Shown here piece after piece: positions 1 to 9,626 of a stretch of DNA of 64,000 nt. Source of the DNA: Clostridium caldaquaticum. GTDB taxonomy: Bacteria; Bacillota; Clostridia; Clostridiales; Clostridiaceae. Where the stretch lies: the NCBI RefSeq assembly GCF_023806125.1, contig NZ_JAMSKT010000012.1, positions 37,016 to 101,015 on the forward strand, given 5' to 3'. Each line of letters starts with the position of its first letter. Position 1 is the stretch's first letter. Below the pieces are notes generated by a model. That model was given only the letters and a program-made list of their open reading frames with translations, did no database searches and was not told where the DNA came from. The position numbers and the translations under genes are program-made.

Positions 1-669
1 GAAAATATGGAAACAGCTCTTTCTAACCTTACTGGTACAGTAGAACTTAATTTAGCTTCAGATGCAGATTTAGTTATTGAAGCTGCTGTAGAAAGAATGG
101 AAATTAAAAAGCAGATATTCGCTGAACTTGATAAAATCTGCAATAGCGACTGTATCTTGGCTACAAATACTTCCTCACTTTCAATAACAGAAGTTGCAAC
201 AGCAACTTCAAGGCCAGATAAAGTTATAGGAATGCACTTTTTTAACCCAGCTCCTGTAATGAAACTTGTTGAAATAATAAGAGGAATAGCTACATCTCAG
301 GAAACTTATGATAAAGTAAAGGAAGTTTCATTAGCTATTGGAAAAGAGCCCGTTGAAGTTGCAGAGGCTCCTGGATTTGTTGTAAATAGAATATTAGTTC
401 CAATGATAAATGAAGCTATCACTGTTTTAGCAGAAGGAACTGCCAGTGCCCAAGATATTGATAAGGCTATGAAGCTTGGAGCAAATCATCCAATGGGACC
501 ACTTGCTCTCTCAGATTTTATAGGCAACGATGTAGTACTTGCTATAATGGAAGTGTTATATAAAGAAACAGGTGATTCAAAATACAGACCATGTCCGCTG
601 CTTAAAAAATATGTAAGAGCAGGCTGGCTTGGAAATAAATCAGGAAAGGGATTTATTGTAGGGCAGTAG
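1..669 (+). CDS. hbd: 3-hydroxybutyryl-CoA dehydrogenase, 5' end outside window
   Basis: The frame is open from base 1, so the N-terminal Rossmann GxGxxG segment (about 60 residues) lies outside the window; the ATG at 7 is internal. What remains has the family's diagnostic pieces: NTSSLSITE, the catalytic-His segment [15 protein letters not shown], and the C-terminal 3HCDH domain ending GNKSGKGF. The enzyme reduces acetoacetyl-CoA to (S)-3-hydroxybutyryl-CoA in clostridial butyrate formation. It resembles the Hbd of solventogenic clostridia very closely from memory. A strong terminator follows directly, so this is the last gene of its operon, presumably the crt-bcd-etfBA-hbd type; the upstream genes are not visible. 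Confidence 0.93.
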   Translation, partial: ENMETALSNLTGTVELNLASDADLVIEAAVERMEIKKQIFAELDKICNSDCILATNTSSLSITEVATATSRPDKVIGMHFFNPAPVMKLVEIIRGIATSQETYDKVKEVSLAIGKEPVEVAEAPGFVVNRILVPMINEAITVLAEGTASAQDIDKAMKLGANHPMGPLALSDFIGNDVVLAIMEVLYKETGDSKYRPCPLLKKYVRAGWLGNKSGKGFIVGQ

Positions 670-672
670 AAC

Positions 673-722
673 TAATAATAAAAACGTCAGGTGTTTTAAA
701 ATACCTGACGTTTTTATTATTA
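673..722 (+). terminator. Rho-independent terminator after hbd
   Basis: Near-perfect 20-bp arms (673-692 and 703-722) around a 10-nt loop, core AACGTCAGGT/ACCTGACGTT, followed by T-rich sequence. The A-rich 5' arm would also let it work on the opposite strand. Confidence 0.9.
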
Positions 723-804
723 GTTACTTCCAAATAAATTTAGATAAATGATTTGTGCAAAGTGCTTAAATAATTACCACAAATTCTCAATTTATTATAA
801 TGCT

Positions 805-846
805 ATGATAGGTAAAATATACTATCATTTATAAATAACCGGTTAT
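805..846. promoter_or_regulatory. Two dyads upstream of GntP permease gene
   Basis: ATGATAG (805-811) pairs with CTATCAT (822-828). It is followed by the 12-bp palindrome ATAACCGGTTAT at 835-846. Both lie about 115-155 bp before the permease start and after the hbd terminator, so they are plausible operator sites for an unlinked regulator. No regulator gene is adjacent and the link is inferred. Confidence 0.35.
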
Positions 847-959
847 ATTTATTTAAAGATATATTGAAACTTAATAGAAAGACAAAAGAAAACGTTATAC
901 ATAATTATGTCATAGTAAATCAAAAGACTGAAAAAACTAATTTATTTGGGGGTAACGGT

Positions 960-2303
960 ATGGTATTATCTGTTTTGGGTGTTGTTTTAGCGTTTATTGC
1001 GTTGATATATCTAACTTATAAAGGTGCTCATCTCGCTTATGTAACCGTTTTAGCAGTTTTTATTATAATGATAACCAGTGGTATGCCTATAATTGATACT
1101 TGGACTAATAAAGCTATGTCTGGAGTTTCAAATATTGCAGGTACATTACTGCCATTATATTTAGCAGGTGCAATTTTTGGACGTATTTTATCTGACAGCG
1201 GTGCAGCAGATTCTTTTGCTCAAGGTTTACTAAGTGCTACTACAAAAAGGGTCAGTCCTGCTACAGCACGATTATTTGGGGCTTTGATTATAATTGGTTT
1301 GGGGATTTTGATGGGGGTTGGAGGTGTAGATAACTTTGCAATTTTATTTACTGAAATAGCAATAGCGGCAAGTATTATGAAAACTGTAAATATACCAAGA
1401 AGATTTCTTCCAGTGTTAATAATGCTCGGAACTACAACTTGTGCTTTGCTGCCGGGTGCTCCTAGTATGATAAATATTATTGTGGCTCCTATTGTTGGTT
1501 CAACTCCAACTGCAGCTCCTATTCCTGCATTAGCAGGTGCTGTTATAATGCTTTCATTATCTGTATTTAGTCTTTCAAAGCTGTGGGAAAAAGATGTGGC
1601 AAGTGGAATAAATTTTGAGTATGGTCCTCTAAAACCAGCCAGGTTTGATGAAAAACATCTGCCGCCGCCATATTTGCTTCCTATTCCTGTTATTATAATT
1701 TTTGCTGCTTATAATTTACTTAAGCTGCCAGCTTTCTTTTCGCTGCTTATAGGACTAGTAATTTCTATAATTCTTTTCTTTAACTATTTACCAATTGAAG
1801 AAGGAGAAAGTAACAAACTTATTGCAAAATTCAGGGCTTTGCTTAATGCCATGAACTATGGAACTGAAATTGCTGGTATGGGTGCAATTATAGTTTTGAC
1901 TCTTATTATAGGTTTTGTAGTTGGAGAAACTCAGGCTTTCAAAGGTTTAGTTACTTTATGCAGCAACATAAAAGGACCTGCGTTAATAGTATTTGCAGTG
2001 GCAGCTGTATTAATAGTTGGTATATCAGCTTCCATGTCTGGATTAATTATAACTGCCAATGTTGCAAAAGAATTATTTATACCAGTTTTAGGAATAAGTG
2101 CAGGTGCGGCACATCGTATCATTGGAGCTTCATCAACAGTACTTGATTCACTGCCTTTTGGAACAATGGTTGTAATGCTTTTAATTCTTACAGGTATTAA
2201 ACATAAGGAAGGTTATCCACCAATTTTTATTGCAACAGTAGCATATACTTTTCTCGGATTAGTAGTTACAACTATTTTATGTATGATTCCAGGATTAGCT
2301 TAA
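960..2303 (+). CDS. GntP-family permease
   Basis: The 447-aa protein is almost entirely hydrophobic, with about 12 predicted membrane segments. It belongs to the GntP family of gluconate / hydroxy-acid:H+ symporters; the conserved stretch PVLIMLGTTTCALLPGAPSMIN and the late GASSTVLDSLPFGT are typical. The start is set at ATG 960 because GGGGG at 948-952 is well spaced; the frame is open further upstream to a TTG at 864 that has no ribosome site. The gene is monocistronic between two terminators. The substrate cannot be fixed: gluconate, D-3-hydroxybutyrate and related acids are all known for the family. The adjacent hbd may be coincidental. Confidence 0.82.
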   Translation: MVLSVLGVVLAFIALIYLTYKGAHLAYVTVLAVFIIMITSGMPIIDTWTNKAMSGVSNIAGTLLPLYLAGAIFGRILSDSGAADSFAQGLLSATTKRVSPATARLFGALIIIGLGILMGVGGVDNFAILFTEIAIAASIMKTVNIPRRFLPVLIMLGTTTCALLPGAPSMINIIVAPIVGSTPTAAPIPALAGAVIMLSLSVFSLSKLWEKDVASGINFEYGPLKPARFDEKHLPPPYLLPIPVIIIFAAYNLLKLPAFFSLLIGLVISIILFFNYLPIEEGESNKLIAKFRALLNAMNYGTEIAGMGAIIVLTLIIGFVVGETQAFKGLVTLCSNIKGPALIVFAVAAVLIVGISASMSGLIITANVAKELFIPVLGISAGAAHRIIGASSTVLDSLPFGTMVVMLLILTGIKHKEGYPPIFIATVAYTFLGLVVTTILCMIPGLA

Positions 2304-2324
2304 TATAGATATAAATAAAAGTAT

Positions 2325-2390
2325 CTCCTTGTTAATTGATGAGGGCATTATAAGGTAGCCCTACTGATATTAACAAGGAGTTTACTTTTT
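2325..2390 (+). terminator. Two-stem terminator after GntP gene
   Basis: The outer 12-bp arms CTCCTTGTTAAT (2325-2336) and ATTAACAAGGAG (2369-2380) enclose a smaller hairpin AGGGC/GCCCT (2342-2362). A T-rich tail follows. Confidence 0.75.
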
Positions 2391-2481
2391 ACCTAATAAA
2401 AATTGTAACTAATAGTTCCATACATTAGATTAATTGCTAATCATTTTTAAATATTTTAAAAGTACTATCGAATTTACCTAT

Positions 2482-2509
2482 TAATTTAGTTTATAAATGG
2501 TTCGATATA
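2482..2509 (+). promoter_or_regulatory. Possible SigD (flagellar-type) promoter
   Basis: TAAT at 2482-2485 and TCGATATA at 2502-2509 are 16 bp apart, close to the SigD consensus TAAA-N15-GCCGATAT that drives motility and chemoreceptor genes. It is the best promoter-like element before the chemoreceptor, but it differs from consensus at two or three positions. Confidence 0.35.
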
Positions 2510-2550
2510 TATAATGAAAGTCGAAATAAGTAGAAAGGTGGCATGTTATC

Positions 2551-4551
2551 TTGAGAAAAAGATTTAAAATTAGAAGTATTAAGTTAAAACTTATTATTAT
2601 TTTGTTATTGCTTTGTATTGTACCTTTAGTTTTATCGGGTTTTTATACTTATAAAAAGACTAGTGATCTATTAACTCAGGAATTCGAAGCATCTACTAAA
2701 GCAACTTTGCAGGAAGTTAACCGTGGCTTGGATAATTACTTTGCAGGTTATGAGGCAATTTTAAATTTATTATCTTCAAATTCTGTTATTCAGAATTTAA
2801 ATTTAAGTTCAGGAGATAATGAGGACGTACTAAAGCTTTTTAGTGATGCATTAAATAGCAGAACCAGTATTTCTCAAGTATATATAGGCATGCCAAACAA
2901 GGAGTTTCTGATTTGGCCGGTAACAAAAATGGCTAATGATTTTGATCCTACTGCTAGACCATGGTATATAAATGCTATGAATAAAAAAGGAAAAATAACT
3001 TATACAGATCCATATAAAAGTGCAGTAGACGGTAAAATAATTGTATCCATTTCCAGAACTGTAGAAAGGGATGGGAATGTAGTTGCTGTTATTTCTATGA
3101 ATGTGGATCTTGAAGCAATGTCAAAGGAATTATCGTCAATTACTATTGGTAAAGATGGATATTTGTTTGTATCTGATTCTAAAGGTATAATGATAGCTCA
3201 TCCAGATAAATCACTAATAGGTAGTGATATTGTAACAACTGTTTCCTATTGGGAAAGAGCAAAAGTTCAAAATAGTGGTTTTGAAACTTATAAATATAAG
3301 GGAGAAGATAAATTTATAAGTTATACAACAAACGCAAAAACCTCATGGAAGATTATGGCTTCACAACCTATAGAGGAATTATTATCAAAAACCAAGATTA
3401 TTATAAATACAAATGTTCAAATTGTATTAATTATCGGAATTATAGCTGCAATCATTGCGTTGTTAGTGAGCAGAGGTATTACATCTAAAATAATTACACT
3501 GAAAAATGTTTTTGAAAAGGCTTCTGAAGGGGATCTAACTGTTAAGGTAAATATAAGCTCAAAGGACGAATTTGAAGAATTAGGAAATCATTTTAATCTA
3601 ATGATAAAAAGAATAGGTATGCTAATATTAAATGTAAAGGCATCTTCGGAGGTGATTAACAAGACGTCTGATTCTATAAATTCGATGGCTAAGGAAACAA
3701 GTACAGCAATAAATGAAGTTTCGATAACTATTGACCAAGTTGCTCAGGGAGCTTCAGAGAATGCACAGGATGTACAGGCAAGTGTTGAAGCAGTAAGTAA
3801 TTTAGCTAGTAAGATAGAGGAGATAAGCCGTTTTACTAACGAAATGATTCATGTTTCACAAAATTCGAACAAGCTTAGTGAAGAAGGACTTAAGGTCATG
3901 AATGTCTTGACAGATAAAACTGAAAGAAACAATAAGGCTTCAGAAGTAGTAGCTTCTGTTGTGTCAGAAATGCATATAGAAACAAGTAAAATTTCTGTAA
4001 TAACTGATACAATAAATCAAATAGCAGCTCAGACAAATTTATTGGCATTAAATGCAGCCATTGAAGCAGCAAGAGCCGGTGAGGCTGGAAGAGGATTTTC
4101 TGTTGTAGCTGATGAAATAAGAAAGCTTGCAGAGCAGGCTACATCAGCAACAGGACAAATTCAGGAATTAATTGAAGGGATTAAAAATAAGGTAAGTTCT
4201 GCAGTAGTCTCTATGGAGGAGTCCAGAATAATACTGGGAGAGCAAAGCCATGTAGTTGATGAAACAAGAGATATATTTAATAAGATACTTCAATCAATTA
4301 AAGAGATTGTGAAAGAAATTGAGCTTATACAGAAAGCAACAATAGAAACTAATGAAGGTAAATCCGAAATAGTTAATAGAATGCATAATATGTCAGCAGT
4401 ATCACAACAATCTTCTGCCAGTGCAGAAGAAGTAGCTGCTACTGCAGAGGAAATTGCAGCTACAATGGACGAGTTTGCAAATTCTGCAGCTGAATTAACA
4501 GAATTGTCCTTAAAACTTGAGGAGCAAGTTAATAAGTTTAAATTACAGTAA
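2551..4551 (+). CDS. Methyl-accepting chemotaxis protein, dCache sensor
   Basis: 666-aa transmembrane chemoreceptor. There is a membrane segment at about residues 12-31 and an extracellular dCache_1 domain at about 40-280. The second membrane segment is at about 285-307, then HAMP, then the cytoplasmic signalling domain with its hairpin tip ([25 protein letters not shown]). The sensor holds DPTARPWY (R136, W138, Y139) and D186 in NVDLE. These resemble the amino-acid-binding motif of dCache_1AA receptors, so amino-acid sensing is a reasonable guess. The start is TTG 2551 behind AAAGGTGG. A single gene, bounded by terminators; signalling would run through CheA/CheW encoded elsewhere. Confidence 0.93.
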   Translation: MRKRFKIRSIKLKLIIILLLLCIVPLVLSGFYTYKKTSDLLTQEFEASTKATLQEVNRGLDNYFAGYEAILNLLSSNSVIQNLNLSSGDNEDVLKLFSDALNSRTSISQVYIGMPNKEFLIWPVTKMANDFDPTARPWYINAMNKKGKITYTDPYKSAVDGKIIVSISRTVERDGNVVAVISMNVDLEAMSKELSSITIGKDGYLFVSDSKGIMIAHPDKSLIGSDIVTTVSYWERAKVQNSGFETYKYKGEDKFISYTTNAKTSWKIMASQPIEELLSKTKIIINTNVQIVLIIGIIAAIIALLVSRGITSKIITLKNVFEKASEGDLTVKVNISSKDEFEELGNHFNLMIKRIGMLILNVKASSEVINKTSDSINSMAKETSTAINEVSITIDQVAQGASENAQDVQASVEAVSNLASKIEEISRFTNEMIHVSQNSNKLSEEGLKVMNVLTDKTERNNKASEVVASVVSEMHIETSKISVITDTINQIAAQTNLLALNAAIEAARAGEAGRGFSVVADEIRKLAEQATSATGQIQELIEGIKNKVSSAVVSMEESRIILGEQSHVVDETRDIFNKILQSIKEIVKEIELIQKATIETNEGKSEIVNRMHNMSAVSQQSSASAEEVAATAEEIAATMDEFANSAAELTELSLKLEEQVNKFKLQ

Positions 4552-4582
4552 AGTAAAATTAGTTAGAAATAATAAATATATA

Positions 4583-4620
4583 AAAAGGGCAGTGATATTA
4601 GCTGCCCTTTTGACTTTGTT
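4583..4620 (+). terminator. Terminator after chemoreceptor
   Basis: Arms AAAAGGGCAG (4583-4592) and CTGCCCTTTT (4602-4611) around TGATATTAG, then a T-rich tail. Confidence 0.85.
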
Positions 4621-4676
4621 TTTTAATTTGAATAATAGAAGAGTTAGTAAAAGTTGATGTAAATATAAATACCTTA

Positions 4677-4705
4677 TTGACAAACAACTAAATTAGTTAT
4701 ACAAT
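4677..4705 (+). promoter_or_regulatory. SigA promoter of lacI-type gene
   Basis: TTGACA (4677-4682), a 17-bp spacer, then TACAAT (4700-4705): a near-consensus vegetative promoter. The LacI-type operator begins 2 bp downstream, over the expected transcription start. Confidence 0.8.
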
Positions 4706-4707
4706 AT

Positions 4708-4723
4708 AGTTAATCGATTGCGT
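4708..4723. promoter_or_regulatory. LacI-family operator O1 (imperfect)
   Basis: AGTTAATCGATTGCGT shares its first 12 bases with the perfect palindrome found at 5783 and 7702. It sits directly after the -10 box of the regulator gene, which implies autorepression. Confidence 0.7.
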
Positions 4724-4760
4724 AAGCGTTTTTATACATAAGGCTAAGTGAGGTGGGAAA

Positions 4761-5762
4761 ATGGCAGCTAGTATGAAGGATGTTGCTAAACAAGCTGACG
4801 TGTCTACTGCTACAGTATCTCATGTCATAAATAATACAAGATATGTTTCTGATGAGGTAAGACAAAGAGTAATACAAGCAATGAAAGAACTCGATTATCG
4901 TCCTAATTCTATTGCTCGAAGCCTTAGAAGCCAAAAATCAAATACCATAGCACTTATTGTTCCTATATTAACAGAAGATACATCAAGTTTTTTCTTTATG
5001 TCCGTTGCTCAGGGAATTGAAAGAGTTTTAAAAAAGAATGGATACAATCTTATTTTGAGCAACTCAAATGAAAGACTTGAAGATGAAAAGGAACAGATAA
5101 AGGTTTTTAATTCCCAACTTATAGACGGTTTAATCATTGCTCCAACTGCTGAAGAGCATAGTTATCTAAATGAGGTACTTAGCGGCAATTATCCAGTGGT
5201 TTTTATAGACAGAAGACCTAAAGGTGTTGATGGGGATTGTGTATTATCTGATGGCTACAAAGGTACCTATGAAGCTATAAAAACTATGATTCTAAAAGGA
5301 CATAAGAGAATAGGTTTCATTACAGGACCATTAGGAATAACTACTAGTGATGAGAGATTTGAAGGTTACAAGAGAGCAATTGTAGACAATAACTTAGAGA
5401 TAGAATTTTCTTTAATAAAAGAAGCAGAAGCTACTCACAAAAATGGATATATTCTTGCAAAGCAATTGTTAGATGAAGAAAAGGTCACAGCTATTTTTGT
5501 AGCAAATAATGTTATGACTATAGGTATGTTAAACTATTTACAGGAGGCTAATTTAAAAATTCCTGAAGATGTTGCTGTAATTGGTTTTGATGACTATGAG
5601 TGGACAAGGATAATTACTCCGCCGCTTTCAGTTGTAAAACAGTTTCCTTTTGAGTTAGGAGAAAAAGCTGCTGAAATTTTGCTTGATAGAATCAACAATG
5701 GAAAAGGTCAGTATAAGGAATATAGATTGCCAACAAGTTTAGTTCTTAGAAAATCTTGCTAA
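4761..5762 (+). CDS. LacI-family transcriptional repressor of the fructan locus
   Basis: 333 aa. The N-terminal LacI helix-turn-helix starts MKDVAKQADVSTATVSHVIN and is followed by the hinge region NSIARSLRSQ. A periplasmic-binding-protein-like effector domain runs from about residue 60 to the end. The start ATG 4761 lies behind GAGGTGG. It heads a gene set of ABC sugar permeases, a binding lipoprotein, two GH32 enzymes and a fructokinase. Three copies of an ATCGAT-centred palindrome lie before this gene, before the first permease and before the lipoprotein, so it most likely represses all of them. The effector is presumably fructose, sucrose or a short fructan, by context only. Confidence 0.93.
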   Translation: MAASMKDVAKQADVSTATVSHVINNTRYVSDEVRQRVIQAMKELDYRPNSIARSLRSQKSNTIALIVPILTEDTSSFFFMSVAQGIERVLKKNGYNLILSNSNERLEDEKEQIKVFNSQLIDGLIIAPTAEEHSYLNEVLSGNYPVVFIDRRPKGVDGDCVLSDGYKGTYEAIKTMILKGHKRIGFITGPLGITTSDERFEGYKRAIVDNNLEIEFSLIKEAEATHKNGYILAKQLLDEEKVTAIFVANNVMTIGMLNYLQEANLKIPEDVAVIGFDDYEWTRIITPPLSVVKQFPFELGEKAAEILLDRINNGKGQYKEYRLPTSLVLRKSC

Positions 5763-5770
5763 GAACTAAA
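5738..5770 (+). repeat. 12-bp hairpin over the lacI stop codon
   Basis: TTTAGTTCTTAG (5738-5749) and CTAAGAACTAAA (5759-5770) form a perfect stem around AAAATCTTG that includes the stop codon. No T-tract follows. It may be a weak terminator or an RNA-processing or stability element between the repressor and the transport genes. Confidence 0.5.
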
Positions 5771-5782
5771 TTAAAGATAGTT

Positions 5783-5798
5783 AGTTAATCGATTAACT
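5783..5798. promoter_or_regulatory. LacI-family operator O2
   Basis: Perfect 16-bp palindrome AGTTAATCGATTAACT, 32 bp before the first permease start. It matches the operator at 7702 base for base across 16 bp. Confidence 0.85.
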
Positions 5799-5829
5799 GA
5801 TAATTAAATGAGATAAGGGGGATAAGTAA

Positions 5830-6780
5830 TTGAACAATATAAACTTTAATTTAGAAAAAAAATTAAAACCAAGCAAAATAACTGTTATTGGAAAGATGAA
5901 GAGAAGCTGGCAACTTTATTTATTGATATTACCTACATTTGTTTATTTTATAGTTTTTAAGTATATACCAATGTATGGAATTCTAATGGCTTTTAAGGAT
6001 TTTATGCCTTCTAAAGGTATAATAGGTAGCCCTTGGGTTGGATTTAAACATTTTAATAGATTTTTCAATTCCTTTCAATTTGTCACCCTAATAAAAAATA
6101 CGGTGAGCTTAAGTGTTATTCAAATGGTAGTAACCTTTCCAATACCAATAATTATAGCCCTTATGCTTAATCAATTAACAAGGGAAAAAGTGAAAAAATT
6201 TATTCAGACAGTTATATATGCACCGTATTTTATTTCAACAGTAGTTCTTGTTGGAATGATGCAAATATTCTTATCACCATCAAGTGGCTTTATTAATAAA
6301 ATCATTCAAGCACTTGGAGGAGAAGCAGTATATTTCTTCTCATCGCCTGAATGGTTTCAGCCTTTATACGTTTTGTCAAGTATTTGGCAGGGTACAGGCT
6401 GGGCTACAGTAATTTATATGGCTGCACTTGCTGGAGTGGATCCACAGCTTCATGAAGCAGCAATTGTAGATGGAGCTAGCAAGCTTAGAAGAATTTTTAC
6501 AGTAGACGTTCCTGCTATAATGCCGGTTATTATAATTCAACTCGTTCTATCAATAGGTAATGTTATGAATGTGGGGTTTGAAAAAGCTTTTTTAATGCAA
6601 ACTTCATTAAATTTAGATACATCCGAAATTATTCCTACATATATTTATAAGATAGGACTTCAGCAATCTCAGTATTCTTTCTCGACAGCAGTTGGACTTT
6701 TTAATGCAGTAATAAATCTTGTATTACTCATATCAGTTAATCAGATAGTTAAAAAATTTAGTGAAACCAGTCTGTGGTAA
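5830..6780 (+). CDS. Sugar ABC transporter permease, LplB type
   Basis: 316-aa inner-membrane component with about six transmembrane helices and the EAA loop (EAAIVDGASKLRRIFTVDVP) that contacts the ATPase. It belongs to the LplB / polysaccharide-type carbohydrate permeases (COG4209). The start is TTG 5830 behind AAGGGGG. It is followed by the second permease after 15 bp and then the lipoprotein; together they form an importer for an oligosaccharide, likely fructan-derived. No ATPase gene is present in the locus. Confidence 0.9.
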   Translation: MNNINFNLEKKLKPSKITVIGKMKRSWQLYLLILPTFVYFIVFKYIPMYGILMAFKDFMPSKGIIGSPWVGFKHFNRFFNSFQFVTLIKNTVSLSVIQMVVTFPIPIIIALMLNQLTREKVKKFIQTVIYAPYFISTVVLVGMMQIFLSPSSGFINKIIQALGGEAVYFFSSPEWFQPLYVLSSIWQGTGWATVIYMAALAGVDPQLHEAAIVDGASKLRRIFTVDVPAIMPVIIIQLVLSIGNVMNVGFEKAFLMQTSLNLDTSEIIPTYIYKIGLQQSQYSFSTAVGLFNAVINLVLLISVNQIVKKFSETSLW

Positions 6781-6795
6781 AGGAGTTGATAGTTT

Positions 6796-7686
6796 ATGTT
6801 TAATAAGAGAAAGTCAAAAGAAGATATAATATTTGACATAATAAATTATTCTGTGCTTGGAATTGTCTGTGTAGCAGTTTTGTATCCTCTATATTTTATG
6901 ATAATAGCTTCCTTTAGTGATCCAAATCTTGTTGCATTAGGTAAAGTATGGGCTTATCCTAAAAAAATTACTATTGAAGGTTATAGTAGAATATTTAATG
7001 ATAATTCTATATGGACAGGATATAAAAATTCACTCCTATATGCTGGATTAGGTGCAGTTGTCAGTGTTACAATGACGATAACAGGAGCTTATCCGTTATC
7101 TAGAAAGGATTTTTATGGAAGAAATTTTTTTATGGTAGTATTTTTATTTACAATGTTCTTTGGTGGAGGTCTTATACCAACATATTTATTAGTTAAGAAT
7201 TTGCATATGACCAATACAATATGGGCTATGGTAATACCTGGTGCAGTATCAGTGTGGAATTTAATTATAACAAGAACCTTCTTTCAAACTAGTATACCAG
7301 AAGACCTTAGAGAAGCAGCTTCTATAGATGGGTGTTCAGATTTAAACTTCTTTACAAAGATTGTACTTCCTTTATCAAAACCGATAATAGCTGTTATAGC
7401 TTTATATACAATTGTAGGTCAATGGAATGGATTCTTTGATGCATTAATTTACTTGGGCAAAGAAAAAATGTATCCATTGCAGTTAATACTTAGAAATATA
7501 TTAATTCAAGCTGAACCACAAAAGGGAATGTTAATAGATATTGAAACGCTTATGGCAAAACAAAGGGCAAAGGAACTTATAAAATATGGAGTAATTATAG
7601 TATCTTCAGTTCCATTGCTCACAATATATCCATTTATACAAAAATATTTTGTAAAGGGGGTTATGATTGGTTCAATAAAAGGGTAA
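6796..7686 (+). CDS. Sugar ABC transporter permease, YtcP type
   Basis: 296-aa membrane protein with six predicted helices and the EAA loop EAASIDGCSDLNFFTKIVLP. It is the second permease of the CUT1-like importer (COG0395). The ATG 6796 follows AGGAG, 15 bp after the first permease, so the two are co-translated. The C-terminus QKYFVKGVMIGSIKG is the usual ending of this family. Confidence 0.9.
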   Translation: MFNKRKSKEDIIFDIINYSVLGIVCVAVLYPLYFMIIASFSDPNLVALGKVWAYPKKITIEGYSRIFNDNSIWTGYKNSLLYAGLGAVVSVTMTITGAYPLSRKDFYGRNFFMVVFLFTMFFGGGLIPTYLLVKNLHMTNTIWAMVIPGAVSVWNLIITRTFFQTSIPEDLREAASIDGCSDLNFFTKIVLPLSKPIIAVIALYTIVGQWNGFFDALIYLGKEKMYPLQLILRNILIQAEPQKGMLIDIETLMAKQRAKELIKYGVIIVSSVPLLTIYPFIQKYFVKGVMIGSIKG

Positions 7687-7701
7687 TAACAAATTCCAAC
7701 T

Positions 7702-7721
7702 TTAGTTAATCGATTAACTAA
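7702..7721. promoter_or_regulatory. LacI-family operator O3
   Basis: Perfect 20-bp palindrome TTAGTTAATCGATTAACTAA in the gap between the second permease and the lipoprotein gene. It implies a separately repressed promoter, or a roadblock, for the lipoprotein. Confidence 0.85.
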
Positions 7722-7749
7722 TATGTAAACATTTATAGGGGGAAATTAT

Positions 7750-9363
7750 ATGAAAAAAAGAGTTTTATCAATTATTTTTACTGGAATCATAGTTTCCAGC
7801 ACATTTCTAGGTGGGTGTTCAACCAAGGAATCTAATGTTTCAAAGAGTGATGTTTCAAAATTCAATGTTACAGGCTTACCAATTGTTAAGCAGAAGGTAA
7901 CACTAAAGGTTGTTTCACCAAAGGCTCCACTAGCTCCATCTTATAATGAGATGACTATATTTAAAAAACTTGAAGAGCAGACAAATGTTCATATTGACTG
8001 GAACAACATTCCAGACACTGATTATCAAGAAAAGAAGAACCTTTTATTAGCAAGTGGAGATCTTCCAGATGCTTTCTATAATGCCGGCTTTTCTGATTAT
8101 GACTTAGTTAAATATAGCCAAGATGGAACAATCATACCACTTGATGATTTAATAGATAAATATATGCCTAATGTTAAGAAATTGCTTGAAAAAAAGCCGG
8201 AGATTAAAAAATTTATTACTTCACCAGATGGGAAAATTTATTCACTACCTATTGGAGAAGAAATGGGTAGCGGTCAAGGAGCTATTGGTTCTAATCCTTA
8301 CTTCTTCTTTATAAATAAAAAGTGGTTAGATAAACTTGGAATGAAGATTCCAACAACGTTAGATGAGCTACATGACGTATTAGTTGCTTTTAAGGAAAAA
8401 GATCCTAATGGAAATGGGAAAAAAGATGAAAATCCAATGAGTTTTATTCATATGTGGTGGTGTGCTGATATAGGAAATCTATTTGGAGGTTTTGGGATGG
8501 CAGACCCAAATGACCACTTAATAGTCAGAGATGGAAAAGTAATTTATACTGCAGTTCGGGAGGAATATAAAGAAGCAATTCAATATTTTAGTAAATGGGT
8601 ACAAGAAGGTTTAATAGACAAGGAATCCTTCACTTTAACTAAGGATCCAAATGCTCTATTTGCAAAAGGGAAAACTTCAGAACAAACACTAGGTTCATTT
8701 ATATGGTGGGAAGAAACTGAAATAGTTGGACCAGAAAGAGAAAAAGACTATGTATTAGTAGGACCATTAAAAGGACCTAAAGGAGAGCAAAAGATTGCTT
8801 GGTCTAATGGATCGCAGTGGGGAAGAGGAGCATTTGTAATAACTAAGGCTAACAAAAATCCAGAAATAACAGCAAGATGGATTGACCAACAATTCGAACC
8901 AAAAATGACTGCTCAAATTCATTGGGGACCAATTGGTGAAGTATATGAAGAAAAAGACGGAAAGCTTGTCAACAAGCCGCTTCCAGAAGGAGTTGCAATG
9001 GGTGAATTCAGACAAAAGGTTGCTCCAAATGGTGCTGGTGTAGTAACTGCTGAAGATTTTGAAAAGATAGTTGATATGGAACCAAGAGCAAAGGTGAGAA
9101 TTGATAGAGTTAAATTGTTTACGCCTTATATGGAAAAAGAGCATCTTCCATCATTATTCTATACCCCTGAAGAAGTAGAAAGAAGAAATCAGATCGAAAC
9201 AGAACTTGGAGAATATGTAAATAAAAAGAGAGCACAATGGTTAATGAATGGTGGAATAGAAGGTGAATGGGATAAATATTTAAGTGATCTCAAAAAGATT
9301 GGTATTGATGAGTATATAAAAATTACTCAAGCAGCTTATGATAGGTACAATAGCAATAAATAA
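7750..9363 (+). CDS. Extracellular sugar-binding lipoprotein, LplA type
   Basis: 537 aa with a lipoprotein signal peptide: basic MKKR, hydrophobic core, lipobox LGGC with the lipidated Cys at residue 23. The mature part is a family 1 solute-binding protein. It includes a Ca-binding-like loop DPNGNGKKDEN near residue 218, as seen in LplA-type polysaccharide-binding proteins. The ATG 7750 follows AGGGGG. It captures the substrate for the two permeases upstream. Its own operator suggests that it can be expressed more strongly than the membrane parts. Confidence 0.92.
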   Translation: MKKRVLSIIFTGIIVSSTFLGGCSTKESNVSKSDVSKFNVTGLPIVKQKVTLKVVSPKAPLAPSYNEMTIFKKLEEQTNVHIDWNNIPDTDYQEKKNLLLASGDLPDAFYNAGFSDYDLVKYSQDGTIIPLDDLIDKYMPNVKKLLEKKPEIKKFITSPDGKIYSLPIGEEMGSGQGAIGSNPYFFFINKKWLDKLGMKIPTTLDELHDVLVAFKEKDPNGNGKKDENPMSFIHMWWCADIGNLFGGFGMADPNDHLIVRDGKVIYTAVREEYKEAIQYFSKWVQEGLIDKESFTLTKDPNALFAKGKTSEQTLGSFIWWEETEIVGPEREKDYVLVGPLKGPKGEQKIAWSNGSQWGRGAFVITKANKNPEITARWIDQQFEPKMTAQIHWGPIGEVYEEKDGKLVNKPLPEGVAMGEFRQKVAPNGAGVVTAEDFEKIVDMEPRAKVRIDRVKLFTPYMEKEHLPSLFYTPEEVERRNQIETELGEYVNKKRAQWLMNGGIEGEWDKYLSDLKKIGIDEYIKITQAAYDRYNSNK

Positions 9364-9375
9364 TTAATATTTAAG

Positions 9376-9403
9376 GGAATATGCTCTGGTAGGGGCATAT
9401 TCC
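9376..9403 (+). terminator. Hairpin after lipoprotein gene
   Basis: GGAATATGC (9376-9384) pairs with GCATATTCC (9395-9403). The T-tract is weak (TAATTATATT), so termination may be partial. Confidence 0.6.
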
Positions 9404-9508
9404 TAATTATATTAATATAAATATAGTCAATTTTAGTGTTCCTTTGATAATTTATTAATATCTTAGTTTTGCACTTTTAAAATAACTACAATTAACTTTT
9501 AATTTATA

Positions 9509-9576
9509 ACTATCGAACCTAATCTTTTGGTAAAGTAAAAAATATTAGAAATCTTTTTCTAAAAATAATCGATAGT
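9509..9576. promoter_or_regulatory. Spaced inverted repeat ACTATCGA / TCGATAGT
   Basis: The 8-bp arms at 9509-9516 and 9569-9576 lie about 50 bp before the GH32 gene. The TCGAT core resembles half of the LacI operator but lacks its TTAA flanks. It could be a weak operator pair; low certainty. Confidence 0.3.
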
Positions 9577-9626
9577 AGCATCTGTAATTAGTGAATATAA
9601 GAAAAGAAAGCTAGGCGGTGTTGAAA

